From positions 186,001 through 250,000 of the forward strand of contig JAUIJL010000004.1 of assembly GCA_030431255.1 (NCBI GenBank): a stretch of DNA of 64,000 nucleotides, written 5' to 3'. The position numbers and the translations under genes are program-made. Below, one piece after another: positions 33,701 to 42,491 of this stretch; position 1 is the stretch's first letter; each line of letters begins with the position of its first letter. The DNA is from Thermoanaerobaculia bacterium (GTDB lineage Bacteria; Acidobacteriota; Thermoanaerobaculia; Multivoradales; J023). Below the pieces are notes generated by a model. The model made no database searches and was not told the origin of the DNA. It saw nothing but the letters and a program-made list of their open reading frames with translations.

Positions 33701-35328
33701 CCCGGGTCGTGATCCACTTCCAACCCTCCGACGACGAATCCGATCGATTCTCCCTGGCCGAGCCGCCAATCACAGTTCCAGGCATTCCGCGCGGCCTGCT
33801 CTCGCGCCTCGAGCTGCGCCACGATGTCGAGCCGTTCAGCCGGCTCGCACTCCAAGACTTACCCGCCGGCTTGGTGCGGGAGATCGGCACCGCCCTTTAT
33901 CAAGAGCTCGCTCGCCATCCGCGGGTCAAGGCGGGCCTCGAACGGGCCCGTCAAGAGGGCAGCCCTGAGGATCCGCATCCGATTTATCTCAAGGTCGACA
34001 CCGTGGTGCCTCGGCCGGACTTGCTGCCTTGGGAAACGCTGTGTCTCGAAGGCACAGGTGAGTTTTTATCCCTGGATGAAACCTCGCCGGTGGCGCGCAT
34101 CGCCGATATCGACTCGGCCGAGGATATCGAGCGCTTTGTGGACCCACCCCTGAGGATCTTGGTGGTGATCAGCGCCGCCGGAATCGACGGTGGACCCGAA
34201 TGGCGAGCGCTCTACGAGGCGTTGCAGGACACGAGCTTAGAGCTCGGATACAGCCTGCGGGTCATGGTTGCCGACCCGGCTCTCAAGGCGACCGTGGAAA
34301 GCGCCGCCGCCATGGATCCGAGCATCGAGATTGAGACCCTCTCGGACGGCAACCTTCAACGTGCCGTCGCGGATTTCCGCCCGCATATCTTGCATTTCTT
34401 CTGCCACGGCGACGTCGTCGGATCGACACCGGTCCTCGAGCTGGCCACCCGGAGCGATGTGATCCGTCAATCGCCGCGGGGCAACTTTTTTCTCGAGGAG
34501 ATGGACCTCAGAAAATTTCATCGAGCCGCCAAATCGAGCGCTTTTCTAGTGGTGCTCAACTGCTGCTTGGGCGCCGCTTCGGAAGCGGAAACAAGGTCCC
34601 TGGTCGCCGGCTGCGTCAACGCCGGATTCCCAGCCGCTATCGGCATGCGGGAGCCGATTCTCAACAACGACGCCCATCTCTTCTGCCGCCACTTCTATGG
34701 ATCCTTGCTGGCCTATCTCGATTCGGGCCTACGGGCCGAAGATTCAGCGCTCGACATCGAGCTGGCACCGCTGCTGGCGGAGGCGCGACGGCAGATGTGC
34801 AAAAAGCGGGGACGGCTATTGAGCGCCGCGGGTGATGTGAAGCAGTGGACTCTGCCCGTGCTTTATGTGCGCCCCGAGCCGAGCCGTTTGGTCCGGCCAC
34901 CCACTCAGTCGGGCATGAGCACGACGGACTTCGTGCACGCCCAGGCTGTTCTCCAAACCCTGCAGCAGGAGCGGACGGCCTTGGCTCGCAACGGTGCCCC
35001 CCAAGCCCTATTGCGAGAGCTGGATCAACACATCGTTTTGTGGCGAGCCCGACTGATGACGTCGGCCTTGCCCGACGAGCCGGCAGCCGTCGCCCCAGCG
35101 GCCGCCTTGCCCGTCCAACCCGTGGAGGTGCCGAGCGTTTGGGCGGACATGGCGGCGGTCAGCCCACCCTTCGCAGGGCCGGCTGAAGCGGCTCCCGCTG
35201 GGGCGACGGCTCCCGCTGAAGAGGCTCCCGCTGAAGAGGCTTCGGTGCCTTTCAATGAAACGGTCGACGACGCTATTGAAGAACCGTCAGCCGCGAGCGA
35301 GGGTCTATTTGAAGCAGATACTCGATAG
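33697..35328 (+). CDS. CHAT-domain protein (caspase-like, predicted active)
   Basis: 543 residues from ATG 33697 (ATGA overlap with the previous gene; the open frame extends upstream but without a ribosome site). L-L-P-W-E-T-L at 109-115, then I-L-H-F-F-C-H-G with catalytic His237, and V-V-L-N-C-C-L-G with Cys290 (or 289) at the expected distance. F-P-A-A-I-G-M-R at 311-318 and the F-C-R-H-F-Y-G-S-L region complete the CHAT pattern. The tail from about 456 is Ala/Pro/Glu-rich with A-P-A-E-E repeats and probably disordered. No TPR or effector-associated domain is fused. Likely a cysteine protease activated by partner proteins. Confidence 0.85.
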   Translation: MTRVVIHFQPSDDESDRFSLAEPPITVPGIPRGLLSRLELRHDVEPFSRLALQDLPAGLVREIGTALYQELARHPRVKAGLERARQEGSPEDPHPIYLKVDTVVPRPDLLPWETLCLEGTGEFLSLDETSPVARIADIDSAEDIERFVDPPLRILVVISAAGIDGGPEWRALYEALQDTSLELGYSLRVMVADPALKATVESAAAMDPSIEIETLSDGNLQRAVADFRPHILHFFCHGDVVGSTPVLELATRSDVIRQSPRGNFFLEEMDLRKFHRAAKSSAFLVVLNCCLGAASEAETRSLVAGCVNAGFPAAIGMREPILNNDAHLFCRHFYGSLLAYLDSGLRAEDSALDIELAPLLAEARRQMCKKRGRLLSAAGDVKQWTLPVLYVRPEPSRLVRPPTQSGMSTTDFVHAQAVLQTLQQERTALARNGAPQALLRELDQHIVLWRARLMTSALPDEPAAVAPAAALPVQPVEVPSVWADMAAVSPPFAGPAEAAPAGATAPAEEAPAEEASVPFNETVDDAIEEPSAASEGLFEADTR

Positions 35329-35352
35329 AGGTTCGAAACCACGAGGGGAGCG

Positions 35353-36813
35353 ATGATGCCTTTGGATGTCCAGCTTCAAATAAACGCCTATTCCGGGGGT
35401 GGTGCACCTCCCGAGCACGAGTCACTCGATGCCGACGCGGCTCTGCGATGGGCATTGGGGAAACCCATGCAGAAAGAGACCTTCGCACGACCACCGGCCG
35501 ACGCCGACCCCACCCATTGGTGGGATCCGCGGGTCGGCTACGGGGTCCTGCTGCCCGAAACCGACGGCCTCACCGACGAGCAGCTGAAGACCGGCAGCGA
35601 CGCACCGGAGCCTATCGTGGAGCTGTTGCGCAAACGTCCCGGCACCGCGGTGCTGCGTTACCGCCCGCAATTCGACGCCGCGCGCCGAACGATGCTTCTG
35701 CGCAACTACGCCACCCAATCCGAAACCTCCCTCGACCGACCACCGGTGGGCGTGGGCCCCAACCAGATGCCGAGCTATTTGCTGATCGTCGCGCCTCCCG
35801 GCGACGGGCCCGGCAGCATTCCATGGGATGCGCAATACCTGCTGAACGCTGAGCGTCGTGTCGGCCGGCTGGACCTCGACGAGCAAGGCCTGGGCAACTA
35901 CATCAGCCACCTGCTCGAGGGTTGGTCCGATGCCGGCTCAGACGTGAAACGCAGTGTGATCGGCGCCGTCGACCACGGCGGCACCGACATCACCAAGCTG
36001 ATGCGCCGGGCGATCGCCAAATGTGTGGCCGAAAAATTCGAGGGTGACGAAGACCTCAAGGACGGCGTCACCTACATCGACGGCTCGCGGCAGCGCCTCC
36101 GTGGGTCCGACCTCATCCAAGCGCTCAGCTCCCAGCGCCCGGCCTTCGTGCTCACCACCAGCCACGGCAACACGGAGCACGACGACGGTCCCGAGCAGCT
36201 GGCGGCCGGTCTCGGCTTGCCGATCGATCAAAGCTTTGAGGCCCTCGATCTCGAGGCCTTAGTGGATGCCTGGAAAGGCGACGGGGCGATTTGGGTTTGC
36301 CATGCTTGCTGTAGCGCCGGCAGCGACACACCGTCGATCTTCGCCCCGCTCTTCCCGTCCGGCTCCGACTTCCGCAACACCCTCGACGCCATCGCCGAGC
36401 TCGGCGCCATGACCTCACCGCTGCCCAAACGCCTGCTCGGCTCCAGCAAACCGCTGCGCGCCTTCGTCGGCCAAGTCGAGCCGACCTTCAGCTGGACCTT
36501 GCGCAACCCCTATTGCAAGGCCCATCTCACGGACCCCTTGTTGCGCGCGCTCTACAACCGTCTTTATCAGCCCGAGGGCATCGGCCTCGCCATGCGACCC
36601 TGGTATTCGGGTCTGGCCACGCTGTACACGGCATGGGACCAAGCAATGCGCCGATTCGACGCCGGTGAAGACGATGCCGGTGGAGACACCGCCGGTCAAG
36701 ACACCGCCGCTCAAGACACAGAGAAGCTGCTGCTCTATCTCCGCCTCGCCTCCCGCGACATCCAATCCACGGTCATCCTCGGCGACCCCACGGCGATCCT
36801 GCCCAGTCTTTGA
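35353..36813 (+). CDS. putative clan-CD (caspase/CHAT-like) protein, third gene of the cassette
   Basis: 486 residues from ATG 35353; the adjacent ATG 35356 is better spaced from GGGGAG. No family is recognised with certainty. I-P-W-D-A-Q at 156-161 parallels the CHAT P-W-E motif. F-V-L-T-T-S-H-G-N at 265-273 gives a hydrophobic strand ending in His271-Gly, and I-W-V-C-H-A-C-C-S-A-G-S at 313-324 gives a strand ending in Cys319/Cys320, the layout of clan-CD proteases (caspases, gingipains, CHAT). An Asp/Gly/Gln/Thr repeat lies at about 436-456. It starts 24 bp after the CHAT gene and ends 10 bp from the convergent VWA gene. Confidence 0.6.
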   Translation: MMPLDVQLQINAYSGGGAPPEHESLDADAALRWALGKPMQKETFARPPADADPTHWWDPRVGYGVLLPETDGLTDEQLKTGSDAPEPIVELLRKRPGTAVLRYRPQFDAARRTMLLRNYATQSETSLDRPPVGVGPNQMPSYLLIVAPPGDGPGSIPWDAQYLLNAERRVGRLDLDEQGLGNYISHLLEGWSDAGSDVKRSVIGAVDHGGTDITKLMRRAIAKCVAEKFEGDEDLKDGVTYIDGSRQRLRGSDLIQALSSQRPAFVLTTSHGNTEHDDGPEQLAAGLGLPIDQSFEALDLEALVDAWKGDGAIWVCHACCSAGSDTPSIFAPLFPSGSDFRNTLDAIAELGAMTSPLPKRLLGSSKPLRAFVGQVEPTFSWTLRNPYCKAHLTDPLLRALYNRLYQPEGIGLAMRPWYSGLATLYTAWDQAMRRFDAGEDDAGGDTAGQDTAAQDTEKLLLYLRLASRDIQSTVILGDPTAILPSL

Positions 36814-36823
36814 TCTATTCGAA

Positions 36824-39430
36824 TTAAGGGTAGTAGCCGCTGATGGTGCGGACGTTGGCTCCCGGGCGGTCGACTTCCACCTCGATGCGACGGAATTCCT
36901 CATCGTCGGCCGTGTTGGACGATTGGTAAGCCAACAACAGCTGGGAGCGGAGCTCGTCTTGGATGCTTTGGTACACGGGCTCGAGCTCGCTGATGTCGTT
37001 GAGGAAGAAGCTCGAGCCACCGGTTTCCTCGGCCAAGCGAGTGAGCTTGGAGCGGGCACCGAAGTCCCTCAGCCGAAGGCCGATGGTGTAGAGGGTGATG
37101 CCCGCGCGCCGGGCGTATTCCATGGTCTGCTCGAAGTCGAACCGACTGGATTCGTCTTTACCGTCGGAAAGCACCAGAATCGCCCGCTGGCCTTTGATGC
37201 CCGTGAAGTAGTAGAGGCTGAACATCACGCTGTCATAGAGGGCGGTCTGCCCTTCCGGTGACAATCCCGCCAAACCTCCACCCAACGCGGTCCGGTCACT
37301 GGTCAGCCCGACCTTGAGCTGGGGAAAGTTGTTGAAAGTCATAATCGCGGCGCGATCCTTGGGGGAAATCGCTTGATCGATGAACGACAACGCGGCGCGG
37401 CGCACGTCGGAAAGCACCCCAACCATGGAGGCCGACGTATCGATCAAGATGCCGACGTGGATCGGCAAGTCTTCCACGGTTTCAAAGCGCGCCAATTTCT
37501 GGGGCACCCCGTCTTCCAGCACCTTGAAATCGCCTTCGGCCAGACCGCTGATCGGGCGCCCTTGGCCGTCGACCACGCTGGTGTAGAGCTCGACGAATTG
37601 AACCTCCACCTCTTCGACGTAATCCGGGGCGTTGATGAACACCAAATCCTCGGTGGCGTTGCCGTCGGGCAAGTAGGCGACCGCACGCACGTAGGCGACC
37701 TCGGCGGTTCCCGGCAAGAGAATCGGCTGAACGAAAGGCTCTTGGTAGAGGGTGGCCACCCGATCCTCGTTCAAGAACAGCTCCACCCGATCCAACGTCC
37801 GGCCCTCGGGCAGCTCCACCTCCACGCGGGCTCGCAGGCTGTGGGTGTAGGTCTTGCCTTTGCGGGGCTCACGCAATTTGACGATGAAGCGATAGCCACC
37901 GCTGTTGATCAACAGATCGTCCTCGGCCACGACGCTGCCGGCGGCATTGAGCGCCTCGACCCTCAAGGATCGGAGATCGGGATAGGGCCCGAGATCGATG
38001 GAGACCTGGAAGGGCGGGCGATTCTTGGTCAGGATTCGCTTGTCGTCGAGCAGGAAGCGCACTTTGGTGATCTCGTCGCCGGACACCAACGCGTCGAAGC
38101 GGGTAAAGCCCGTGTGCAGCTCACCCTGGGGCGGCACCAGGCGGATGCTGGTTTCCCCCGCGGCGATCGACGCCGTGGCCTCGGCGAAAAGACGCTCGGT
38201 TTCCGGATCTCGAAAAGTAGCTCGCTCGATCAGGTTGTCGACCTGGGGAACCTCCACTTGCCGCTCGACCCGAAAGACTTTGGCCGAGCTCAGATCGTCG
38301 ACCCGCAGCACCACCCGATAGGTGCCGGGGCGCAGGAATCGCTGGAAAGACAAGGGCACGGTGTCGCCGACGTCCTCAGCGGCAAAACCGAATTTGTAGC
38401 GGAACGTCTCGAATAGCTCATCGTCGATCAAAATCTCGCCGTTGAGCTGAAAATCGTAGGATCGATGCCCCGCAAACTCGGTGATGCCGAGCTTGGAACG
38501 ATCCAGGCGGACCATCCCTTGCAACACGGTGCGATGCTGGTAGCGACCCGGAAAGGCGAAATCCACTTGCCCCTCGATCGGCTCAGCGCCGTCTGGCAGC
38601 TCCGTGGAGAGGGCCCGGAAGGAGTAAACCCATTCCGTGGAGCTGGGGCGAGGTTTCTTGAGGATCGCTTGGAGCTGTTGGGGATAGTCTTGGGAGCTAG
38701 AGATCAACCCGGCGAGCTGGAACATATTGGCGCCGTTGATGCAATTCTTCGACCGACGGATTTCCGCGTCGGCGGCGCTACCGGAATAACCGGGTCGCCA
38801 CAGCTGCGACCTTCCGGTTCCGGCGCGGCGGAAAAACAAGAGCGGAATGTTGACGTCCACCCAATCGGTGCCGCGGTAAATCCAAACCTCGATGGGGATC
38901 CGCTTCTTGGTGCATCGCACCTCGAAGCTTCCGGCCGGAGGCCCGTGGGTGAGGTATATGCGTGCCCGATCGTCTTCGAGACCACCGAACCGACTCTTGG
39001 CCTCGGCCACCCGAATATTCCAGCGCTCCTTCAGCTCGTTGCGGGTGGTTCTCGGGTGGGGATCGCGGACCCGCCAAAAGCTCTCGACAAAAGCTTTGCG
39101 CTGGTACTCACGTTTGAGGGATAGGAAGAGCCCTCGCTCTTGGGCGGTGATGAGAGTGCCGACCTCGTCGAGCCAACGGATCATCTCTTCGGAGAGGGGA
39201 TCGGCGTCGTCGAGAACCCCGAAGCCTTCGATGATCTCCGGCGTCAACGCTGTGGGGCTGACCACCGTGCTCGGCTCCTCCTCCGCCTGTGCCGCGCTCA
39301 CCCAGAATACCCAGCTCAAGAGCACCATCGCGGCGAGCCTGAGCACTCCTAGCCGCAACGAAGCCGGGCACCTCACGGCTCGGTAGCTGCGGCCATGAGG
39401 ACGGTGGAACGAGGTGGCGGATCGCAGCAT
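36824..39430 (-). CDS. secreted VWA protein with GWxTD-like N-terminal domain
   Basis: 868 residues from ATG 39430, which puts a signal peptide (ending W-V-S-A-A-Q-A-E) at the N-terminus; longer readings to 39655 run through the terminator of the next gene. The first domain matches GWxTD proteins (Q-E-R-G-L-F-L-S-L, F-V-E-S-F-W-R-V-R-D-P-H-P-R-T, R-I-Y-L-T-H-G-P-P), though the GWxTD tetrad itself is F-G-G-L-E-D-D here. Beta-rich Ig-like segments follow. A VWA domain (nt about 36,850-37,470) begins V-G-I-L-I-D-T-S-A-S-M, a full MIDAS DxSxS. Such proteins are common in Acidobacteriota; role probably extracytoplasmic binding or assembly. Confidence 0.85.
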   Translation of the reverse strand: MLRSATSFHRPHGRSYRAVRCPASLRLGVLRLAAMVLLSWVFWVSAAQAEEEPSTVVSPTALTPEIIEGFGVLDDADPLSEEMIRWLDEVGTLITAQERGLFLSLKREYQRKAFVESFWRVRDPHPRTTRNELKERWNIRVAEAKSRFGGLEDDRARIYLTHGPPAGSFEVRCTKKRIPIEVWIYRGTDWVDVNIPLLFFRRAGTGRSQLWRPGYSGSAADAEIRRSKNCINGANMFQLAGLISSSQDYPQQLQAILKKPRPSSTEWVYSFRALSTELPDGAEPIEGQVDFAFPGRYQHRTVLQGMVRLDRSKLGITEFAGHRSYDFQLNGEILIDDELFETFRYKFGFAAEDVGDTVPLSFQRFLRPGTYRVVLRVDDLSSAKVFRVERQVEVPQVDNLIERATFRDPETERLFAEATASIAAGETSIRLVPPQGELHTGFTRFDALVSGDEITKVRFLLDDKRILTKNRPPFQVSIDLGPYPDLRSLRVEALNAAGSVVAEDDLLINSGGYRFIVKLREPRKGKTYTHSLRARVEVELPEGRTLDRVELFLNEDRVATLYQEPFVQPILLPGTAEVAYVRAVAYLPDGNATEDLVFINAPDYVEEVEVQFVELYTSVVDGQGRPISGLAEGDFKVLEDGVPQKLARFETVEDLPIHVGILIDTSASMVGVLSDVRRAALSFIDQAISPKDRAAIMTFNNFPQLKVGLTSDRTALGGGLAGLSPEGQTALYDSVMFSLYYFTGIKGQRAILVLSDGKDESSRFDFEQTMEYARRAGITLYTIGLRLRDFGARSKLTRLAEETGGSSFFLNDISELEPVYQSIQDELRSQLLLAYQSSNTADDEEFRRIEVEVDRPGANVRTISGYYP

Positions 39431-39544
39431 AGATTCTCGATGCTCCTGGAACGGTAATCGGGACCCCGGGAAGATGGCAAGGACACCAATAGGAGTGTTC
39501 GTGCCACGGTGCAAAGCGGATGTCTGGCCGCCGAGCCCACCTCC

Positions 39545-39578
39545 AAAAAAGCGAAGGGACCGACGAGCAGTCGGTCCC
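39545..39578 (-). terminator. intrinsic terminator of the secreted-pair operon
   Basis: Read on the minus strand: a perfect 9-bp stem (GGGACCGAC / GTCGGTCCC, loop of 5) at 39578-39556, then TTCGC and a run of six T at 39550-39545. It lies about 75 bp after the stop at 39652 and within the upstream region of the VWA gene, so it also insulates that gene. Confidence 0.8.
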
Positions 39579-39651
39579 ACTATATCGTTGCCCACAGCAC
39601 GGTTTGAGACGGGTCGGCCCTGAACGGGCTCCGCCCGCCGTCCGTCGATCG

Positions 39652-41943
39652 TCATTCACCGAGCGCAAGCTCGAACGGCCTCGGCGCCTCTAGGTTTAGC
39701 GAAATGTCGAGACCTACGGTCACCCAAGGGTCGAGATACGCCGAAGCCAAATACCCGGCTTCGTGTCCGCTTTGTAGATTTCGTTCGCTGCCGACTCCTC
39801 CATGAAAAAGATCATACTCACCCGCCTCTAGTGCCAGGAGGCCCAGCCGGCCCGAGCTGTCGGTTTGGAACGGTAAGCCGAGAGCGGAGAGGTGTCGCCT
39901 CAGCACAGCTTCAGGAATGACGATGTCCCCGACTCGAAGCAGCAGGGATTGATACTGCATCATAGAGCGGTTTTCATCCTCGGTTTTGAGCTGCACCCGC
40001 AGGTTTGCGGGAATTCCGCACGAGAGTGCTAGCTCATGATCGGACTGGTGGAGCTCAACTTGGCGGGCTCCTAATGCACATCCACGGCCACCGAAGAAAA
40101 GCAGAGCCCCACCTTGACCCACCACCGCCAGCTCGAAACGCCCATTTTCGTCAGTAGTGGAGAGATCGAGCATTTTCGACAAAGAGCCGGCGGCAGGGCC
40201 GTAAACCGCTACCCACGCGTTCGGCATTGGAGCCCCGGCCAAGTCGCTCAACGTTCCGCGATATCCGGGCCTGCGATGCAGCACCAAATCTATCGACGGT
40301 GGCTCGACATCCTCTCGAACCTCGATCCGGGTCGGCTCAGAAGGCTCGTATCCGAGCCTCCGGGCCGTCATCTCAACGGTCCCGCCTCCCTTGGGAAACC
40401 GGCATCGAAATCCGCCCTCGCCGTCCTTTTCCACCTTCAAGAAACGCTTTCGAGTGCCTCTTTCCAGAATCGAAACCACGGCGGCATCGGGCAAGGGCTC
40501 CCCGTCCGCGTCGACCACCCGCCCGACAATCTGAAATGTCGACAGCTCGAAGTCGACCGACGCGTCTCCGTCGAGCTCGAGACGCCGATGATCCGCGTTC
40601 ACAAGGCGTAGGCCGTAGGTACCGCTCGCTCCAACGGTCAAAGCGTAGCGGCCGTCTTCGTCGGTTTCGGCGACATCGAGCACTTCCGGCGCGACCATGT
40701 CGCTTCCGTAAAGGGGCGTGATCTCGAGCACCTCTCCTACGGCGGGCTCGGAGCCCGCACGAACGGCCCCGGACACTCGAATCTTGCGCAGCTCTATGCG
40801 CGGATTTGCGATTTCGCTCGAACGAAGCTCGACCTCCCTTCGGGCGTCTGTCTTCAGCCCGTCGCGGGAGATCCGCAGGGAATAAAGGCCGGGCTCGAGA
40901 GTTTCGGCCCGGCAACGGCCTTTACCATCCGCCATACCGGACCAAACGGTTGTCGCGGAATGATCGACCACTTCGGTCTTTGGTTTTTGAAGCTCACAAA
41001 GCGCGCCCACGACCGGAGCCGAGGCTTCGGTCAGCTCGACATCGAGGGTTGCGCCTGGATCCAATAGAAGCTCGAAAAAATGAAACGTGCTCGGCGGTGA
41101 CGACACCGCCGGCAGGCCGCCGGCCACAAAATCCGGATGGCGGGCTGAAGCGGTGATCATGGGGCTCTCGATGCCCGAAAGCAGAAAGATTCCCCGATCT
41201 CGGGTGTCGGCTCCCTTGAAGGGTCTCTGTTTCGAATCGAGATTCGTTTCGAACCCCGCGGTCTCTTCGACATCGATCCGAGCGCCGTCGATCGGCATGA
41301 ACGAGCCGTTCGAGTCGGGTGTGACCGTGCGAAGGGCCAGAGACCAACCGTCGCGGGCGCGAAATCGATAGGTATGCTCGGCGCCAGGTGCCATCGGGAT
41401 CCACCGTAAATCCGGAGCCCAGCCCTTGAGAGTCAACGCTACTAAGTAGTCATCCGCCGGTAGATAAACCCCGCGCTCCAACTTCGAGGTCACCAGCAAG
41501 CTTTCGGTGGGATCACCGAGCTTCGTACCGAGGCTCGCGCGGTAGAAGGAAACCGTTAGCCGATCTCGCTTCCCCTCTGGAGGAAGCACTAAAACGTAGG
41601 TCTTGCGAGGGACTCTCACCGTGCAACGCCCCGCCTCTTCTTCGTCCCGCGTCGCCTTTCCGACAAAGGGTCCGTGGCGCTCCCCTTCCACTTCAATGGT
41701 CTTTCCCGGAGGCAGCTCAAGCCCCTCGAGCTGTGCCGCCGAAACTTCTCTACATCCAGCTCCGGGTAGACAGAAGCTCAGCCGCCCCTCAATCCGCACG
41801 CCTCGATCGTCCAACAGGCGTAATTTGCACGGCGCCGACCTCTCAACCTCCACCTGGGCGGATACGCCGAACGAAATGAATAACCCCCCCAAAAACCAGA
41901 CGAACACCCCCAGAGCAGAAGATCCCAGGGCATGTGGTCTCAC
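39652..41943 (-). CDS. large secreted protein with carboxypeptidase-regulatory-like repeats
   Basis: 763 residues with a signal peptide ending near residue 29 (G-V-S-A-Q). The body is a string of beta-sandwich domains with the CarboxypepD_reg pattern, for example G-R-V-V-D-A-D-G-E-P-L-P-D-A-A-V and S-G-T-Y-G-L-R-L, and again G-T-L-S-D-L-A-G-A-P-M-P-N-A-W-V. These modules are surface adhesion or structural units without catalysis. No transmembrane helix or sorting signal is evident at the C-terminus. It overlaps the small Cys-rich gene by ATGA and ends before an intrinsic terminator, so the two form an operon. Confidence 0.8.
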   Translation of the reverse strand: MRPHALGSSALGVFVWFLGGLFISFGVSAQVEVERSAPCKLRLLDDRGVRIEGRLSFCLPGAGCREVSAAQLEGLELPPGKTIEVEGERHGPFVGKATRDEEEAGRCTVRVPRKTYVLVLPPEGKRDRLTVSFYRASLGTKLGDPTESLLVTSKLERGVYLPADDYLVALTLKGWAPDLRWIPMAPGAEHTYRFRARDGWSLALRTVTPDSNGSFMPIDGARIDVEETAGFETNLDSKQRPFKGADTRDRGIFLLSGIESPMITASARHPDFVAGGLPAVSSPPSTFHFFELLLDPGATLDVELTEASAPVVGALCELQKPKTEVVDHSATTVWSGMADGKGRCRAETLEPGLYSLRISRDGLKTDARREVELRSSEIANPRIELRKIRVSGAVRAGSEPAVGEVLEITPLYGSDMVAPEVLDVAETDEDGRYALTVGASGTYGLRLVNADHRRLELDGDASVDFELSTFQIVGRVVDADGEPLPDAAVVSILERGTRKRFLKVEKDGEGGFRCRFPKGGGTVEMTARRLGYEPSEPTRIEVREDVEPPSIDLVLHRRPGYRGTLSDLAGAPMPNAWVAVYGPAAGSLSKMLDLSTTDENGRFELAVVGQGGALLFFGGRGCALGARQVELHQSDHELALSCGIPANLRVQLKTEDENRSMMQYQSLLLRVGDIVIPEAVLRRHLSALGLPFQTDSSGRLGLLALEAGEYDLFHGGVGSERNLQSGHEAGYLASAYLDPWVTVGLDISLNLEAPRPFELALGE

Positions 41944-42326
41944 GGTTTCGCCTCAGTGACCTCTACACTCTTCACCCGAAGCTTGGGGCTTTCTTCCAGG
42001 ACTAAGCTCTCGCCTTCTTTCGGCAGGTTACACAGGGCCCTAGGTGATCGTTCTTCCTCAGCTGATACCGAAGATTTCTCAGGCAGCGGAACCGGGTTCC
42101 AGTAAATACAGATGTCTTGTATGCATGTATTCGGTGAAGGTTTTATGCAGCCGATCTGCAATACATAGTAGGTATTGCATGAGGGCCCCCCTATCTCCAC
42201 CTCACACTGCCCAGGGCAGCCTGCAAAGGAAGGTCCTGTACCCAGAAATAGGAACAGCACCATCGCAAATAAGGGAATTACCGATTTCCTTGCGCAGGAC
42301 AAACCACCCGCTACTCGATTTAGCAC
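41940..42326 (-). CDS. small secreted cysteine-rich protein
   Basis: 128 residues; signal peptide about residues 1-35, ending P-S-F-A before G-C-P-G-Q-C. The mature about 93 residues hold seven cysteines, six of them in the first 45, which implies disulphides. The C-terminal half is Glu/Lys-rich without cysteines. No family recognised. Base composition is more AT-rich than the flanks. It is the first gene behind the promoter at 42371-42399 and is coupled to the large repeat protein, so the two products probably meet outside the inner membrane. Confidence 0.72.
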   Translation of the reverse strand: MLNRVAGGLSCARKSVIPLFAMVLFLFLGTGPSFAGCPGQCEVEIGGPSCNTYYVLQIGCIKPSPNTCIQDICIYWNPVPLPEKSSVSAEEERSPRALCNLPKEGESLVLEESPKLRVKSVEVTEAKP

Positions 42327-42370
42327 GACATGCTCCTGACCGACGTTGAACGAAATTTCTACTATCGATC

Positions 42371-42399
42371 AGTATAGTCCCAGCCAAAGAGAGCGTCAA
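42371..42399 (-). promoter_or_regulatory. sigma70-type promoter of the secreted-pair operon
   Basis: On the minus strand: TTGACG (42399-42394), exactly 17 bp spacer, TATACT (42376-42371), about 45 bp upstream of the ATG at 42326. This is the best housekeeping-like promoter in the window. A small inverted repeat (CGTGC..GCACG, 42402-42416) lies just upstream of the -35. Confidence 0.75.
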
Positions 42400-42473
42400 T
42401 CCGTGCGAAAAGCACGACGCAAACCAGCGTTCAAGTCTTGCTTGACGCTTCGGATCATCCCGACATGGAAGGC

Positions 42474-42491
42474 GTTGGCCCTGCGGCCAAC
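42474..42491 (-). terminator. hairpin directly after pilB
   Basis: GTTGGCC-CTGC-GGCCAAC, a perfect 7-bp stem beginning at the base after the pilB stop. No T-run follows, so it is a weak terminator or mRNA 3' structure. Confidence 0.45.

Noticed and set aside
13425-36813. A vWA-MoxR-CHAT (VMAP-type) ternary conflict system
   Set aside because: The MoxR/DUF58 operon is about 17 kb from the CHAT genes, on the other strand, with unrelated genes between; no VMAP or EAD domain was seen.
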